A stretch of DNA of 64,000 bases, taken from positions 1-64,000 of the forward strand of contig CBDHDJ010000004.1 of the NCBI GenBank assembly GCA_965261645.1. The letters run 5' to 3'. Of the stretch, positions 1 to 10,674 are shown piece after piece; within the stretch, counting starts at the first letter, position 1, and each line of letters starts with the position of its first letter. The notes beneath the pieces were generated by a model. It was not told the DNA's origin. It did no database searches and was given only the letters and a program-made list of their open reading frames with translations. A program made the translations under genes and the position numbers. The stretch comes from CBDHDJ01 sp965261645 (lineage in GTDB: Bacteria; Pseudomonadota; Alphaproteobacteria; SHVV01).

Positions 1-616
1 TTGATCGCCTGCGGCAACCGCGAGGGCGACCGCGGCGTTGTCCACCGCATGCCGACGCCGCTCGCCTCGCGCTTCGTCCATCTGGAGATCCGGGTCGATG
101 CGGCGGACTGGTGTTCCTGGGGCGCGGCGAATGGAATCGCGGCCGAGACTCTTTTTCATCCAAATGCGGCCCGAGCTGTTGCACGCCTTCAACCCCCAAT
201 CGACGGAAAAGGCCTTCCCGTGTCCGAGGACTTGGGAAATGGTCTCGAACATCGTGCACCGCCGCAACGGCCTCGATCCGGTGGCCGAGCGCGCCCTGTT
301 CCGGGGCACCGTCGGCGAGGCCGCGGCGGTCGAGTTCTCGGCCTTCTTGCACGTCTGGCACGAACTGCCCCATACCCGCACCGTCATCGACGACCCCGAG
401 GGCGCCGTGGTCCCCGACAACGCCAGTGCGCTGATCGCGCTCTGCGGTTCGCTCTACAGGATGGCCGACGACATCAATCTCGGCGCCATCGTCACCTATG
501 CCACGCGCCTCCGGCGCGAGGTCGGCGAGTTCCTCGTCGGCTCCTGCATCCGCCGCGAGCCCGCGCTCCAGCACACCCAGGCCTTCATCCAGTGGGCCGC
601 CACCAAAACCCGCTGA
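1..616 (+). pseudogene. MoxR-like AAA+ ATPase, C-terminal part, frameshifted
   Basis: This is the end of an AAA+ ATPase whose start lies before the window. Frame 1 reads GNREGDRGVVHRMPTPLASR, the sensor-1/arginine-finger stretch of MoxR-type ATPases (AGNRETD..HRMPTPLANRF). After about base 140 the homology continues in frame 2 with MRPELLHAFNPQSTEKAFP and PRTWEMVSNIV, through the winged C-terminal region to TGA at 614-616. One indel between about 130 and 165 therefore splits the gene. MoxR ATPases usually act as chaperones paired with VWA proteins, and a VWA-like gene lies two genes downstream, which fits that pairing. The next gene begins 27 bp later, so an operon is likely. Whether the frameshift is real or a sequencing error cannot be settled here. 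Confidence 0.75.
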
Positions 617-643
617 CACCAGTTCACTCAGGAGACCAACGCC

Positions 644-1556
644 ATGAACCTCACCCATGACGCCATGCTCGTCAGCCTCAGGATCAACAGCTGGTCCGGC
701 AGGCTCTACGACCGCCAGGCGAGCCAACAGGTCGCTGTCCATAACGACGCCGACACCAACGCCGGGCGCTACAACAAACGCCTCCTGCCCAAACAGGCCT
801 TTGCCGCGCTGGCCGCGACCATGAACAATGCAAGGACCAGTCACAATGCCAATACCTTGCCCTGGGACGACCAGGGCGGCCGCCTGCTCACCGTTGCCAA
901 CTACGACCGCTACACCGCGGCGCTGGACTCGTTGGTCGAGCGCATGGTGCGCGAGCGCGCCCGCTTCATCGAGGACTACGACGATTACGTCGACCAGGCC
1001 CGCCTCGACCTCGGCCGGCTGTTCCGCCTCGAAGACTATCCCGGCACAGAGGCGCTTCATGGCAAGTTCGCCATTCGCTACCGCATCGTCCCGGTCCCGA
1101 CGCGCGCCACTTCATGGCCGACCTGGCCCAGGGCGAGACCGAGCGGGTCAGGCGGGACATCGAGCAACAGGTCCGGACCCGCCTCAACGATGCTCAGCGC
1201 GATCTCTACCGGCGCCTGGGCGAGGCGGTCGAGCGTGTCGGCGAACGCCTGCGCGAGGACGAGAACGGCAAGCCGCTGGTGTTCCGCGACCAGCCTGATC
1301 GAGAACATCAGGGAACTGGTCGATGTGGTGCCCCGGCTCAACATCTTCGCCGACGACGATCTGACCATGCTCTGCAGGGAGGTGAAGGAAAAAGTTCGCC
1401 GGCATCGAGCCGGACGCCCTGCGCCCCTCGGGACGCTTCGATCCCAACCTCCGCCGGCAGGTCAAGCGCGACGCCGATGCGCTCAAGGCGCAATTCGCAG
1501 GCTACTTCGCGCCCGCCGCCCCGGACGGGCACATCCCAAACAGGGAAGCAGCATGA
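644..1556 (+). pseudogene. DUF3150-type protein, several frameshifts
   Basis: The reading starts at ATG 644 (MNLTHDAMLVSLRINSWSGR), a start typical of DUF3150 proteins that accompany MoxR/VWA pairs on alphaproteobacterial plasmids. The coding signal then changes frame about three times: near 1095 (into MADLAQGETERVRRDIEQQV), near 1290 (SLIENIRELVDVVPRLNIFA), and near 1390 (FAGIEPDALRPSGRFDPNLR). It ends at TGA 1554-1556, overlapping the next ATG. Reassembled length is about 300 residues, rich in charged helices. Function is unknown; it is probably a partner of the ATPase and VWA protein. The frame changes sit in short GC runs, so sequencing error is a real alternative to decay. Confidence 0.65.
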
Positions 1557-1943
1557 TGGCCGCCCATGCCAGCTCGGAATCCGCCCGGCGCGTCAGCGAC
1601 TGCGTGACCGCGCTGCTGCGCGACCAGCCCTTCTTCGGCAGCCTGGCATTGCGCCTTCCGATCCGCCCCCGGACGCAACCCGCGAGACCCTTGCCAGCGA
1701 CGGCAAGGACATTCGCTACGCGCCCCAATGGGTGGCGGACACCGATGCCGACCGATCAAGACCGCGCTGGCGCGCGTGGTCCTGGCCTGTGCGCTCAAGC
1801 ATCACACCTGGCGGGGTGGACGCGACCCGGAGCGGTGGCAACGGGCCTCGCAGTTGGTCACCCACGGCCTGCTGCGCGATGCGGGCTTCGTCCTGCCGCC
1901 CGAGGCCGAAGCCTGGGACGGCATCAGCGCCGAGCAGGCCTAC

Positions 1944-3385
1944 CAGCCCGTTGATTAACTGGCTTTTTCCGGCTCTCACTCCCAGATGAGGAATGCGGCG
2001 GCGAAAGCCGTCTGGCCGCTTTGCGAGCCCCCCCGTGCCACCAGCATGGCCCCGGTGGGCGTGAGCAGAACGAAAATACCGCCATATCCGCCCGCCACGG
2101 CCTCCCGCGGGTGCCGGCGCCGATGAGCTGGCGCATCAGTAACGATAGATTGTGGCCGGCGACGTGGAGCAGGTATCGCTTGTGCACATTCTCTCGCCCG
2201 CGCAGCCAGGTTCGTCGCATGCCGCCACGATCGAGGTTGTGGGCAAAGCAGCGCTCGACGATCTCGGCGCGCAGCTTGAAGGCCTCGCGGGCGACCCCGG
2301 ACTTGAGCCGCGCACGGTTATTGGTGACCGCGCGCGCGCCGCCTCATCACCGTGCCAGCGCGAAAAGCCGGTCTGCTTGGGCGCCCGCGATCCTGGTCTT
2401 CCAGGGACTGTCGTTCAGAGCCCTCAAGACCGCCCGTGAGTGATAACCTTTGTCGGCGACGCATTCGGCCGGGTCCTCCGATGTCGGTGCCGCATCCACC
2501 GCCTCGAGGTTTGCCTCGGCCTTCGCCAGGGTCTTGGAAAGCGTCGTGGTGTCGCCCTCATCGGCCGGGTGCAGCTCGGCCGCCACCACCGCGCCGGTGT
2601 CCAGATCCACCGCGTGCTCGGGCTTGTAGGCCAGATGCGTCGTGCCGTCCTTCATCTTGGCGATCTTGGCCTCGGGGTCGCTCTTCGAAACCCAATCCGT
2701 GTTGGAAAAGCTTCTTGCCCTTGCGCTTCCGGTCCAGACGCGCCAGGTCCTCGGCCGTGGGTGTCTCGACCCCGCTTTCCCGGGCCAGGCGCTCCAGCAT
2801 CTCCCGGTAGCCTTCGCCGTTGTCGCGCCGCACGATGTTCCGCAGCGCCGCGTTGGCCTCCATGGTCGAGGCATCGACGCCGATGCGCTCGCCCTTGATC
2901 AGCCCCGCCTCGGCGATCAGCACCAGAACCCAGTCGAAGACCGCCGCGTGGACTTCATGGGGCAGGCGCGTGCGGCTCCGTGACAGCCAGGAATGGTCCG
3001 GTACCCGATCACGGCTCCCCAGTCGCAGGAACGCCCGCAGCGAAAGCGAGTCCGAGCAGCGCCACTCCAGACCGCGCTCGCTGTCGATGCCTCAAAGTAG
3101 CCCACCAGGTGCATCCGGAAATAGCGCCCGGGCGGCACCGAGGGCGCGCCCATCCGGACCGCGTAATAAGGCCGGCAGCTCGCCTCGGCAAAGGCGTCGA
3201 AGCCGCCCTCGATCAGCACCGACTGCAAGCGGTCATAAAACACATGACCCGGAGAGCGCGGCATCTCCGACCAGCTCACCATCAGGTCCCCCTGACCATC
3301 CTTCTGCGTCCCATCGCCATCGGCAAATCCCCCTGCAAATCAGGGAACCAGAGAATCAGACGGCGCCGACTTAATCAACGGGCTG
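1944..3385 (-). mobile_element. IS1182-like insertion sequence, copy 1
   Basis: The element is bounded by 17-bp inverted repeats: CAGCCCGTTGATTAACT on the left and the complement, ending CAACGGGCTG, on the right. It lies in reverse orientation relative to copies at 14761-16204 and 19126-20570. The flanks are CTAC and CTAA, a 4-bp target duplication with one mismatch. Compared with copy 3 it differs mainly by single-base gains or losses in homopolymers (AAA to AAAA, CCC to CC, GCC to GCCC). Confidence 0.9.
1976..3320 (-). pseudogene. IS1182-like transposase, frameshifted
   Basis: This is the same DDE-type transposase (about 448 aa) that is intact at 14826-16172 and 19192-20538, here broken into several frames. 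Recognisable pieces are MLIAEAGLIKGERIGVDAS, SKSDPEAKIAKMKDGTTHLA and DKGYHSRAVLRALNDSPWKT. At least five 1-nt indels relative to the intact copies abolish the reading frame. The sequence is otherwise nearly identical to them, so it is a recent copy, which makes this many indels surprising. Confidence 0.85.
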
Positions 3386-4122
3386 CTAAGACCGGCTGCC
3401 GGAACCGCCGGACGATGGTGCGGACCAGAATGGCGCCACGCCGTCCGGGAACGGAGATGGCAACGGAAGCGCGGACGACCCGCAACCCAGCGACGGCGGT
3501 GACGATCAGAACGCTCCGTCCGATCCAACCGATGACGGCAGTCCGCAAGACCAGGACGAACCGGGATCGGGGCAGCGGCAGCGCGGGCTCGAAACCATCC
3601 GGGCAAATGCCCGCCAGCCACGACCCTTGCGGCACCGGCGAAGTCATGGACGCGGACGAGCGCCGCGACGACGCCACCGGCCAGTGCGACGAATCGCCTC
3701 TGGACACACCCGCCGAAGAGCAGGCCTGGGACGAGGCCATGCACCAGGCCGCGAGCCTCGCCAGGGCGCAAGGCAACGCGCCGGGCGCCGTCGAAGAGAC
3801 GATCCGCCACGCGCACCGGAGCATCCTCGACTGGCGGTCGCTATTGCGCCGCTACATGACCGATGCCGCGCGCCGCGATTATAGCTGGAGCGTTCCCAAC
3901 CGGCGCTTCATCGACAGCGGCCTCTATCTGCCCTCGATGCACTCGGAGGGCATCGATACCATCGCCATCAACATCGACACTTCCGCCTCGCTGCCGGGCG
4001 AGACGCTGGCCCTGTTCTGGGCCGAGGTCCGCGAGATCGCCGCCGAACTGCAACCGGACAGCATCTACGTCCTTCAGGTCGACGCGGTGCTGCAGGACGC
4101 GGCCGAGTATTCCGCCGGCGGC

Positions 4123-4736
4123 CTACCGGACAGCATCGCGATCAAGGGCCGCGGCGGGACCGATTTCCGGCCCGGCTTCGCATGGCTCCATGAGCAAGGG
4201 GTGCGTCCAGGCTGCTGCCTCTACCTCACCGACATGGAATGCGACAGCTACCCCGAGACCGAGCCCCCCTATCCCGTGGCCTGGGTCAATTGGTCTCCGG
4301 CCGGAGGGCCGAACCGCGAACCCTGGGGCTAGCGCATCGACATCGGACCGGCATGACACCGCGGCTGGTTGCCGTCGGCCGTCGGCCGGATGCAGCAGGT
4401 AATCGGGTTCACAGCTCTCCAACAGGGAAGAGGTTCGATCGTCCAGCAGCAGTTCCATACACAGGTTTTCGGCCCTGCGGCCCTCCTGCCATTCATCCCA
4501 TTCGAACACCCAAACCCTGAACCGCGGCAGTTTGCGCGCCGCCTTGAGCCCGGCGGAATGAAGCTTTTGGAGAAGAGGTCCGTGTCCACACTATCCGGCG
4601 GCCAGTCTTCGAACGTGAGGATCAATCCCTTGGCTTTGGAACTGCCCGGGTCGAATCCGGAAGGGATTTCATCGGCGAGAGGACCGATAGAGAAGAACAC
4701 GGACAATGCAACGAAGATGACGAGAGTTCGGTTCAT
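4123..4736 (-). pseudogene. Hypothetical exported protein, frameshifted
   Basis: ATG 4736 opens MNRTLVIFVALSVFFSIGPL followed by ADE, a good Sec signal peptide (N-terminal Arg, long hydrophobic core, ALA-like exit). The mature part begins IPSGFDPGSSKAKGLILTFE. Around 4570 a 1-nt shift is needed to continue into KAARKLPRFRVWVFEWDEWQ and LCMELLLDDRTSSLLESCEP, which looks more protein-like than the unshifted frame. The 3' end would overlap the end of the VWA gene on the opposite strand by about 210 bp. I do not recognise a family. Its antisense position inside a plus-strand cluster makes it either an insertion of unrelated cargo or an accessory of the cluster. Confidence 0.45.
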
Positions 4737-4981
4737 CCAGGTTCCTGTCCGCCAACCCCGGGGCAAGCGCATCGCATCGTGCCGGCCTGATACCGCGGAC
4801 CGCGCCCGCATAATCCTCCATATCCGTGCCCCCGTCCGCAAGGAGGCGGGTTGCGCCCGGACCGGGTGAACCGGGGCCGGGAGAGCGAGGACACCGGCTT
4901 TCGGCACCACCCGGCCCTTCGCCGGAGCTGTAAGGCCCCGGCCACAGCTCCGGCCCGACCATTCTAATTGGGAGACAATTC

Positions 4982-7900
4982 ATGCTCGACGCCCAACCGG
5001 CGGCGAACGCGCCCGCGCGTCCGCCCGCCGTCCAGCCCCTTCCCGCATCCCCAGCTATTGCCGATACCCCGGGCGTCCTCTCCAAGCCGGCCGCGTTGCT
5101 GGCCGCCGCAACCGCTCTGCTTCCCAGCCTGGAGGCGGGCCGCGCGCTCGATGCAAAGGCCCTGCGCGAAGCCATGAGCGCGGCCTTCGGCGCCAATGAC
5201 ACGCAAGGAGCCTGGGTCTGGAAGGACGCCTACGAAGCGGCCGAGGCCGCAATGGTGCTGTTCATCCAGCGTTACGGCCGTCTCATGCGCCGCGAGGCGG
5301 GCGCCGGACCTGGATCGGCCGCCGCCATGCTCGCCATGCTGGAGACCCTGGCGGCGCTGGAGCCGTCCCAGACAAGGCGGTCGGAGGAACAGCTTGCCCC
5401 GCAGCAGTTCTCCACCCCCTTGCCGCTCGCCTACGCCGCGCTGCAAGCCGCTGCCATCCGGCCCGGCGACATCGTGCTGGAGCCCTCGGCCGGCACCGGC
5501 ATGCTCGCCGTCATGGCCGAATGCGCTCTCGGCAAGCACGCCGATGACACGCGTTCGGGGAATCCCCTGCACCTGAACGAGATCGCCGCCGTCCGCGTCG
5601 GGTTGCTTGCCGGATTGTTCGAGCACGCGCCGGTCACCCGTCACAACGCGGAGTCCATCGCCGATTATCTCCCGAGGCCTGCATCCCACAGTGGTGTTGA
5701 TGAACCCGCCGTTTTCGGCAAGCCCCGGGGTCCAGCGCATCCGCCATGATGCGGATTTGCGTCACCTCCGTTCCGCCTTCTCCATGCTTCCGACGGGCGG
5801 GCGGCTGGTGGCGATCACGTCGGCCGGCTGCATCCCAGGCGATGCCGCCTGGAGCCGCGCTTTTGAGCGCCTCGATCCACCGCCGCGCACCGTCTTTTCC
5901 ATCGCCATCGACGGGCGCGCCTACGCACGGCGCGGCACGACCTTCGATACCCGGCTGACCGTAATCGACCGTGATCCCGCCAATGCCCAGGGCGTCCCGA
6001 TCGACGCACGGGCATCCGTCCCCACCGCCGCCGGGTTGCTTGCAGCCATCGCCGCCAATGTGCCGCAACGGCAGGCGGTCGTGCCAATAGCCGCTGCGCT
6101 TGTTCCGGCCGGCGATGTGTTCGGCCATGCCGCCGCACGGCCGGCCCCACGAAAGCGCACAGCGGCCACCGCGCCCAACACCAAACCCGCAGCCCCGCAA
6201 GTCCGTGATTGGGGGCCGGTGGCCGAACTCGACTACGAAACCCCATCCGCAAACGGGCAAGGCACTGCAGACGAACCGGAGACCACCCATGCCGGCGTCT
6301 ACGAGCCGTGGTGTCCCCGGACCGCGCGCATTCCCGGCGCCTGCGAACATCCGACGCCGCTGGTGCAATCCGCCGCCATGGCGGCGGTGCCCCATCCCGT
6401 GCCGGCCTACCGCCCGATGCTGCCCGTGCGTATCGTGACGGACGAACTACTGTCCGACGCCCAGCTCGAAAGCGTCATCCTCGCCGGTCAGGCCCACGGC
6501 CGCCATCTTTCCGCGCTCTACCGCATTGGCGAGGGCTGGGAGACCGTCGCACGCGTCGCGGACGATGACGATGACAACAGCGATGACTGCGATAGCGTCC
6601 CGGAGACCGCCAATAAAGCAGATAAGGGAGAAGCCGTAAGCGCCGGTCTTGAACCCGGCGCGGATGCGGCCGGCGACGGTGAAGCCCTGTCCGCGCCAGT
6701 GCGTTTCCGGCGCGGCTGGATGCTGGGCGACGGCACCGGTTGCGGCAAGGGCCGCCAGGTCGCCGCCATTATCCTCGACCACTGGCTGCGCGGCCGCCGC
6801 CGGGCGCTGTGGCTGTCCGCCTCCGACAAGCTTCTCGAGGACGCGCGCCGCGACTGGGCCGCGATCGGCGGCAGCGAGGCCGACATCATCCCGTTGGGCA
6901 AGTTCCGCCAGGGGACCGATATTCCACAAGAGTCCGGAATCCTGTTCACCACCTATGCAACCTTGCGCTCGCCCGCCCGCCAGGAAAAGTCCTCGCGCCT
7001 CGAACAGATCGTGGGCTGGCTTGCGGATCGTATGGATGAAGACTCCCGCCATGCCTTTGGCGGCGTCATCGTGTTCGACGAGGCGCACGCCATGGCCAAC
7101 GCCGCAGGGTCCAAGGGATCGCGCGGCGATACGGCCCCCTCGCAGCAGGGACGCGCCGGATTGCGTTTGCAGAACGCCTTGCCCGATGCCCGTATCCTGT
7201 ATGTCTCCGCCACCGGGGCCACCACGGTGCCCGGTTTGGCCTATGCGCGGCGCCTCGGCCTGTGGGGCGGCGCGGGTTCAGGGGGCGAGACGCCCTTCGA
7301 ACAGCGTACCGATTTCGTCACCGCCATGGAGGCCGGCGGGGGTCGCGGCGATGGAGGTGGTTGCCCGCGATCTGAAGGCCCTCGGGCTCTATCAGGCCCG
7401 CGCACTCAGCTATGACGGAGTCGAGGTCGAGCTGCTCGAACATCCCCTGACTGCGGAACAGCGGCGCATCTACGACGCCTATGCCGGGGCCTTCAAGGTG
7501 ATCCACCGCAATATAGAAGACGCCCTGAAAGCCACCGGCATCATGGAAGGCGATGCCACCCTGAACAAGAACGCCAAGTCCGCCGCGCTGTCGGCTTTCG
7601 AGGGGGCGAAGCAGCGCTTCTTCGGCCATCTCCTGACCGCCATGAAATGCCCCTCGCTGATCCGGTCCGTGGAGAGCGATCTCGAGGCCGGCCATGCCTG
7701 CGTCATCCAGCTGGTCTCCACCGGCGAGGCTTTGCTGGACCGGCGCATCGCCGAGATCCCCGTCTCGGAATGGGACGACATCTCCGTCGACCTGACGCCG
7801 AGGGAGGCGTGCCTGGAATATCTGGCCCACGCCTTCCCGGTGCAATTGCAGGAACCCTTCACCGACGACGAGGGCAATCTCATGTCGCGGCCCGTGACCG

Positions 7901-9600
7901 ACGCCGAGGGCAACCCGGTCTTGTGCCAGGAAGCAGTCGCTGCGCGAGACGCGTTGATCGAGAAGCTCGCGGCGTTGCCGCCGGTACAGGCGGCGCTCGA
8001 CCAGATCCTGCACCGTTTCGGCGGCGAGGCCGTCGCCGAGGTCACCGGCCGCTCGCGCCGGGTCTTGCGCATCGCCGATGGGTCCGGCGAGCGCCTGGCG
8101 CTGCGCAACCGCCCGGCCTCGGCCAACCTCGCCGAGACCGCCGCCTTCATGGCGGGCGACAAACGCATCCTCGTCTTCTCCATGGCCGGCGGCACCGGGC
8201 GCACCTATCACGCCGATCTCGGTTGCGGCAATACACGGCGGCGTATCCACTATCTGCTGGAACCGGGCTGGCGGGCCGACCAGGCGATCCAGGGACTGGG
8301 CCGAACCCATCGGACGCACCAGGCCTCGGCCCCCCTGTTCCGGCCAGTGACCACCGATGTGAAGGGCGAGCGGCGCTTCATCGCCACCATTGCCCGGCGT
8401 CTCGACAGCCTCGGCGCCATCACCCGGGGACAGCGCGATTCGCAGACCGCCATGGGCGGCGGCGGCGCCACCCTGTTCCGGGCCAGCGACAATCTGGAGA
8501 GCCCCTACGCCAAGGCGGCGCTGCGCCAGTTCTACATCGCGCTGTGGCGCGGCAACATTGCGGGCTGGTCCACGGACCGTTTCGAGGACGCCACCGGGCT
8601 GAAGCTCATCTGGGAAGGCTCTCTCAAGGAGGACCTGCCGCCGATGCCCCGGTTCCTCAACCGCCTGCTGGCCCTGCCCATCGTCGAGCAGAACGAACTG
8701 TTCGCCGAGCTGGAAACCCGCATCGAGGCCAACATCGAACAGGCCATCGAGGCCGGGACCCACGAGCAGGGCGTCGAAACCATCCGGGCCGACTCACTCA
8801 CCGTGGCTTCTCGCGAGACGGTTCACGTTCATGAAGCCTCGGGCGCCTCCACCGAGCTTGTCGAGATCGTCTGCCGCGACCGCCTCGTGCCGCTGGCGGC
8901 TGAAGATGCGCTCTCCTTGCGAGACGGACGGGCCGTCATCAACACCCGCTCGAAGCGTGCCGCCGTGGTCGTGCCGGCGCCATCGCGGATGTTCGAGGAC
9001 GGCGGGGTCGAGGCCCGGGTACGCCTGGTTCGTCCCACCGCCCGCGAGCCCATGGCCGCAGAGGAACTTGCCGCCTCGAACTGGGAGGATTCCGGCGAAG
9101 ATCGCTGGCGCAGTTTGTGGGATGCGGAGATCGCGGGGTTGCCCAGCCACACCGAATCCCGCCTGTGGCTGGTCACCGGCCTGCTGCTCCCCATATGGGA
9201 CCGCCTGCCGGGCGAGAACATGCGGGTGCGCCGGCTTGCGACCGATGCCGGGGAAAGCCTGCTTGGCCGGGTTCTGACGCCCGAGCAGGCGCACGCCTTC
9301 CGCAACGCTTTCGGACTGGCCGGCGGACCGGTCATGGGCCCGGCCGAGATGCACGAGGCGATCCTGAGCCGCGGTGCGTCCTTCGATCTCGCCAATGGCT
9401 GGCGCCTCGCAAGGCGGCGCCTGATGGGCGCCGTGCGCGTCGAGATCGAGGGGCCGGCCGACGGCGACCTCGCCGCGCTCAAACGGATGGGGTGCGCCAC
9501 CGAGATCGTCTCGTGGCGCACCCGTGTCTTCGTCCCCGAATACATCGATCTCGGCCGCATCCTCGATCGCTGGCCGCGCGCGAACACGAACCCGGTGTAA
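4982..9600 (+). pseudogene. Strawberry-notch (Sno) family helicase fused to N-terminal methyltransferase-like domain, two frameshifts
   Basis: The start is ATG 4982 behind GGGAGA. Reassembled length is about 1,530 aa. Residues 1-300 look like an N6-adenine methyltransferase: VLEPSAGTGMLAVMAE (motif I) and LMNPPFSASPG (motif IV NPPF). Next comes a superfamily-2 helicase-like core with GDGTGCGKGRQ (Walker A) and VIVFDEAHAM (DEAH). The C-terminal half has RILVFSMAGGTGRTYHADLG and IQGLGRTHRTHQA (helicase motif VI-like), diagnostic of the strawberry-notch helicase C domain. Frame changes near 5690 (before the NPPF stretch) and near 7340 break the gene. Bacterial Sno-methyltransferase fusions occur on plasmids and phages; their function is not established, with DNA protection or anti-restriction the usual guess. 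It lies downstream of the MoxR/DUF3150/VWA genes. Confidence 0.85.
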
Positions 9601-9740
9601 ACCCGCACGCTCCCGCCCGGTATCCGGCGCGGGGGCGTGCCAACCCTTGGCTCCGCCCGCAACGCGCGCTTCCCGGAAATTGCGCCTCTACGCCGCCCAC
9701 CGGAGCCATCCGTACAACCCGCCATATGGAAGATATCGCC

Positions 9741-9998
9741 ATGCCGTCTCATACGCTGCCCGACGACCCCGTATATGCATTTTGCCCAGCTTACGACATC
9801 GAAAACATGCCGCAGCAAATCCGAATCGTTTTCGCCGATATCCCGGGCTACGTCCCCACGGCGTTGGTTGGACTCACACTCGATGACGCCCTGCGAATCT
9901 GTGATCGCCTGAACGCCAAGCTCGGACTCGACCGGGATGCCTGGTCCGCCATCGCCGGCCGGGCCATGTCCGCCGCCCGCGATGAAACCACCCACTGA
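9741..9998 (+). CDS. Small hypothetical protein (85 aa)
   Basis: ATG 9741 is preceded by GGAAG eight bases upstream; an alternative ATG at 9726 lacks such a site. The product begins MPSHTLPDDPVYAFCPAYDI and contains GYVPTALVGLTLDDALRICD, then a short basic/helical tail ending DETTH. There is no signal peptide or membrane segment. It follows the Sno gene by 140 bp on the same strand, so it may belong to the same operon. I do not recognise a family. Confidence 0.6.
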   Translation: MPSHTLPDDPVYAFCPAYDIENMPQQIRIVFADIPGYVPTALVGLTLDDALRICDRLNAKLGLDRDAWSAIAGRAMSAARDETTH

Positions 9999-10207
9999 AC
10001 CGGGCAAGCCGGTTCACACCCGGTAACTTGCCACCCGGCATGATGGGCCAGGAGCAGGTGGCTGCAGCGTTTTTTGAGATCCTCCTGCCCGCACGTTGGG
10101 GCACGTAGAGGCCGAGGGCAGCACGGCAGAGGCGATCCGGGCGGTGTACGGGAGGAGAATTCTTCCGGCATCGCGGCCATTCTCTCTTGTAACCCACGGA
10201 GGACGCG

Positions 10208-10501
10208 ATGTTCGACACCATCACACCATTCTCCATGACCGGCAGCCGGCCCGATCCCGGGGGGTTCCTGTCGGAAGCGCGGACCGGCGCACGCGAAGCC
10301 ACCGCCCACATGAAGGATCTGGCGGATCGCTTCGCCGAACTGCGGAACGCAATCATGTGTCTGCCCGGCACCTCCTCCTACGACGACCGCGCCGGGCTCC
10401 GACACCGGCTTCTCCATCTCGAGAACACCCTGATGGGCGCGAGAGGCAGCCTCGACGACGTCATCATCGCCATCATGGACGCGAACGACCCAGCGCGCTG
10501 A
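10208..10501 (+). CDS. Small hypothetical protein (97 aa)
   Basis: ATG 10208 follows GGAGG at a good distance (acggaggacgcg). The product begins MFDTITPFSMTGSRPDPGGF, then a helical, probably coiled-coil stretch (ATAHMKDLADRFAELRNAIM; LLHLENTLMGARGSLDDVII). It is soluble, with no known domain visible. It sits between the previous small gene and the nuclease gene, all on the plus strand. Confidence 0.6.
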   Translation: MFDTITPFSMTGSRPDPGGFLSEARTGAREATAHMKDLADRFAELRNAIMCLPGTSSYDDRAGLRHRLLHLENTLMGARGSLDDVIIAIMDANDPAR

Positions 10502-10674
10502 CTCCCGGCGAACCAGCGCCTGGTCGTCCGGCGCATCTCAGCAGGCTAGCCGGCAATCGGGGCTCGGCGCCGGCTTCCCGAACCACGCCCCCTGCGTTGT
10601 TGTCCCGCCGGAAAGTGCAGAGTTGCCTCAGGCCGGACGGATTGCCGGGCAGTCACAGAAAGGAAAGGATCAAG

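Larger units (their letters stand above)
1553..4332 (+). pseudogene. VWA-like putative metallopeptidase (DUF2201-type), split by an IS and frameshifted
   Basis: ATG 1553 overlaps the previous stop (ATGATG). The N-terminal part reads MMAAHASSESARRVSDCVTA and, after frame changes, RDPERWQRASQLVTHGLLRD and EAEAWDGISAEQAY, like the N-terminal domain of DUF2201-type predicted metallopeptidases. An IS1182-like element (1944-3385) interrupts it just after EQAY. The gene resumes at 3390 with DRLPEPPDDGADQNG and an acidic, Gly/Asp-rich linker, shifts frame near 3620, and ends with the VWA-like domain: SEGIDTIAINIDTSASLPG (MIDAS-like DTSAS) and GRGGTDFRPGFAWL. The direct match across the IS shows that nothing but the IS was added. 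Expected role: partner of the MoxR ATPase two genes upstream. Confidence 0.75.

Noticed and set aside
2980..3390. Long N-terminal extensions of open frames across IS ends (also at 46861-47394 and 19126-19521)
   Set aside because: These extensions are translations of IS terminal and antisense transposase sequence; the true gene parts begin at the IS boundary.
7318..8763. A 481-codon open frame antisense to the Sno gene
   Set aside because: Low-complexity Gly/Ala/Arg composition typical of GC-rich shadow frames; the opposite strand has clear Sno motifs.
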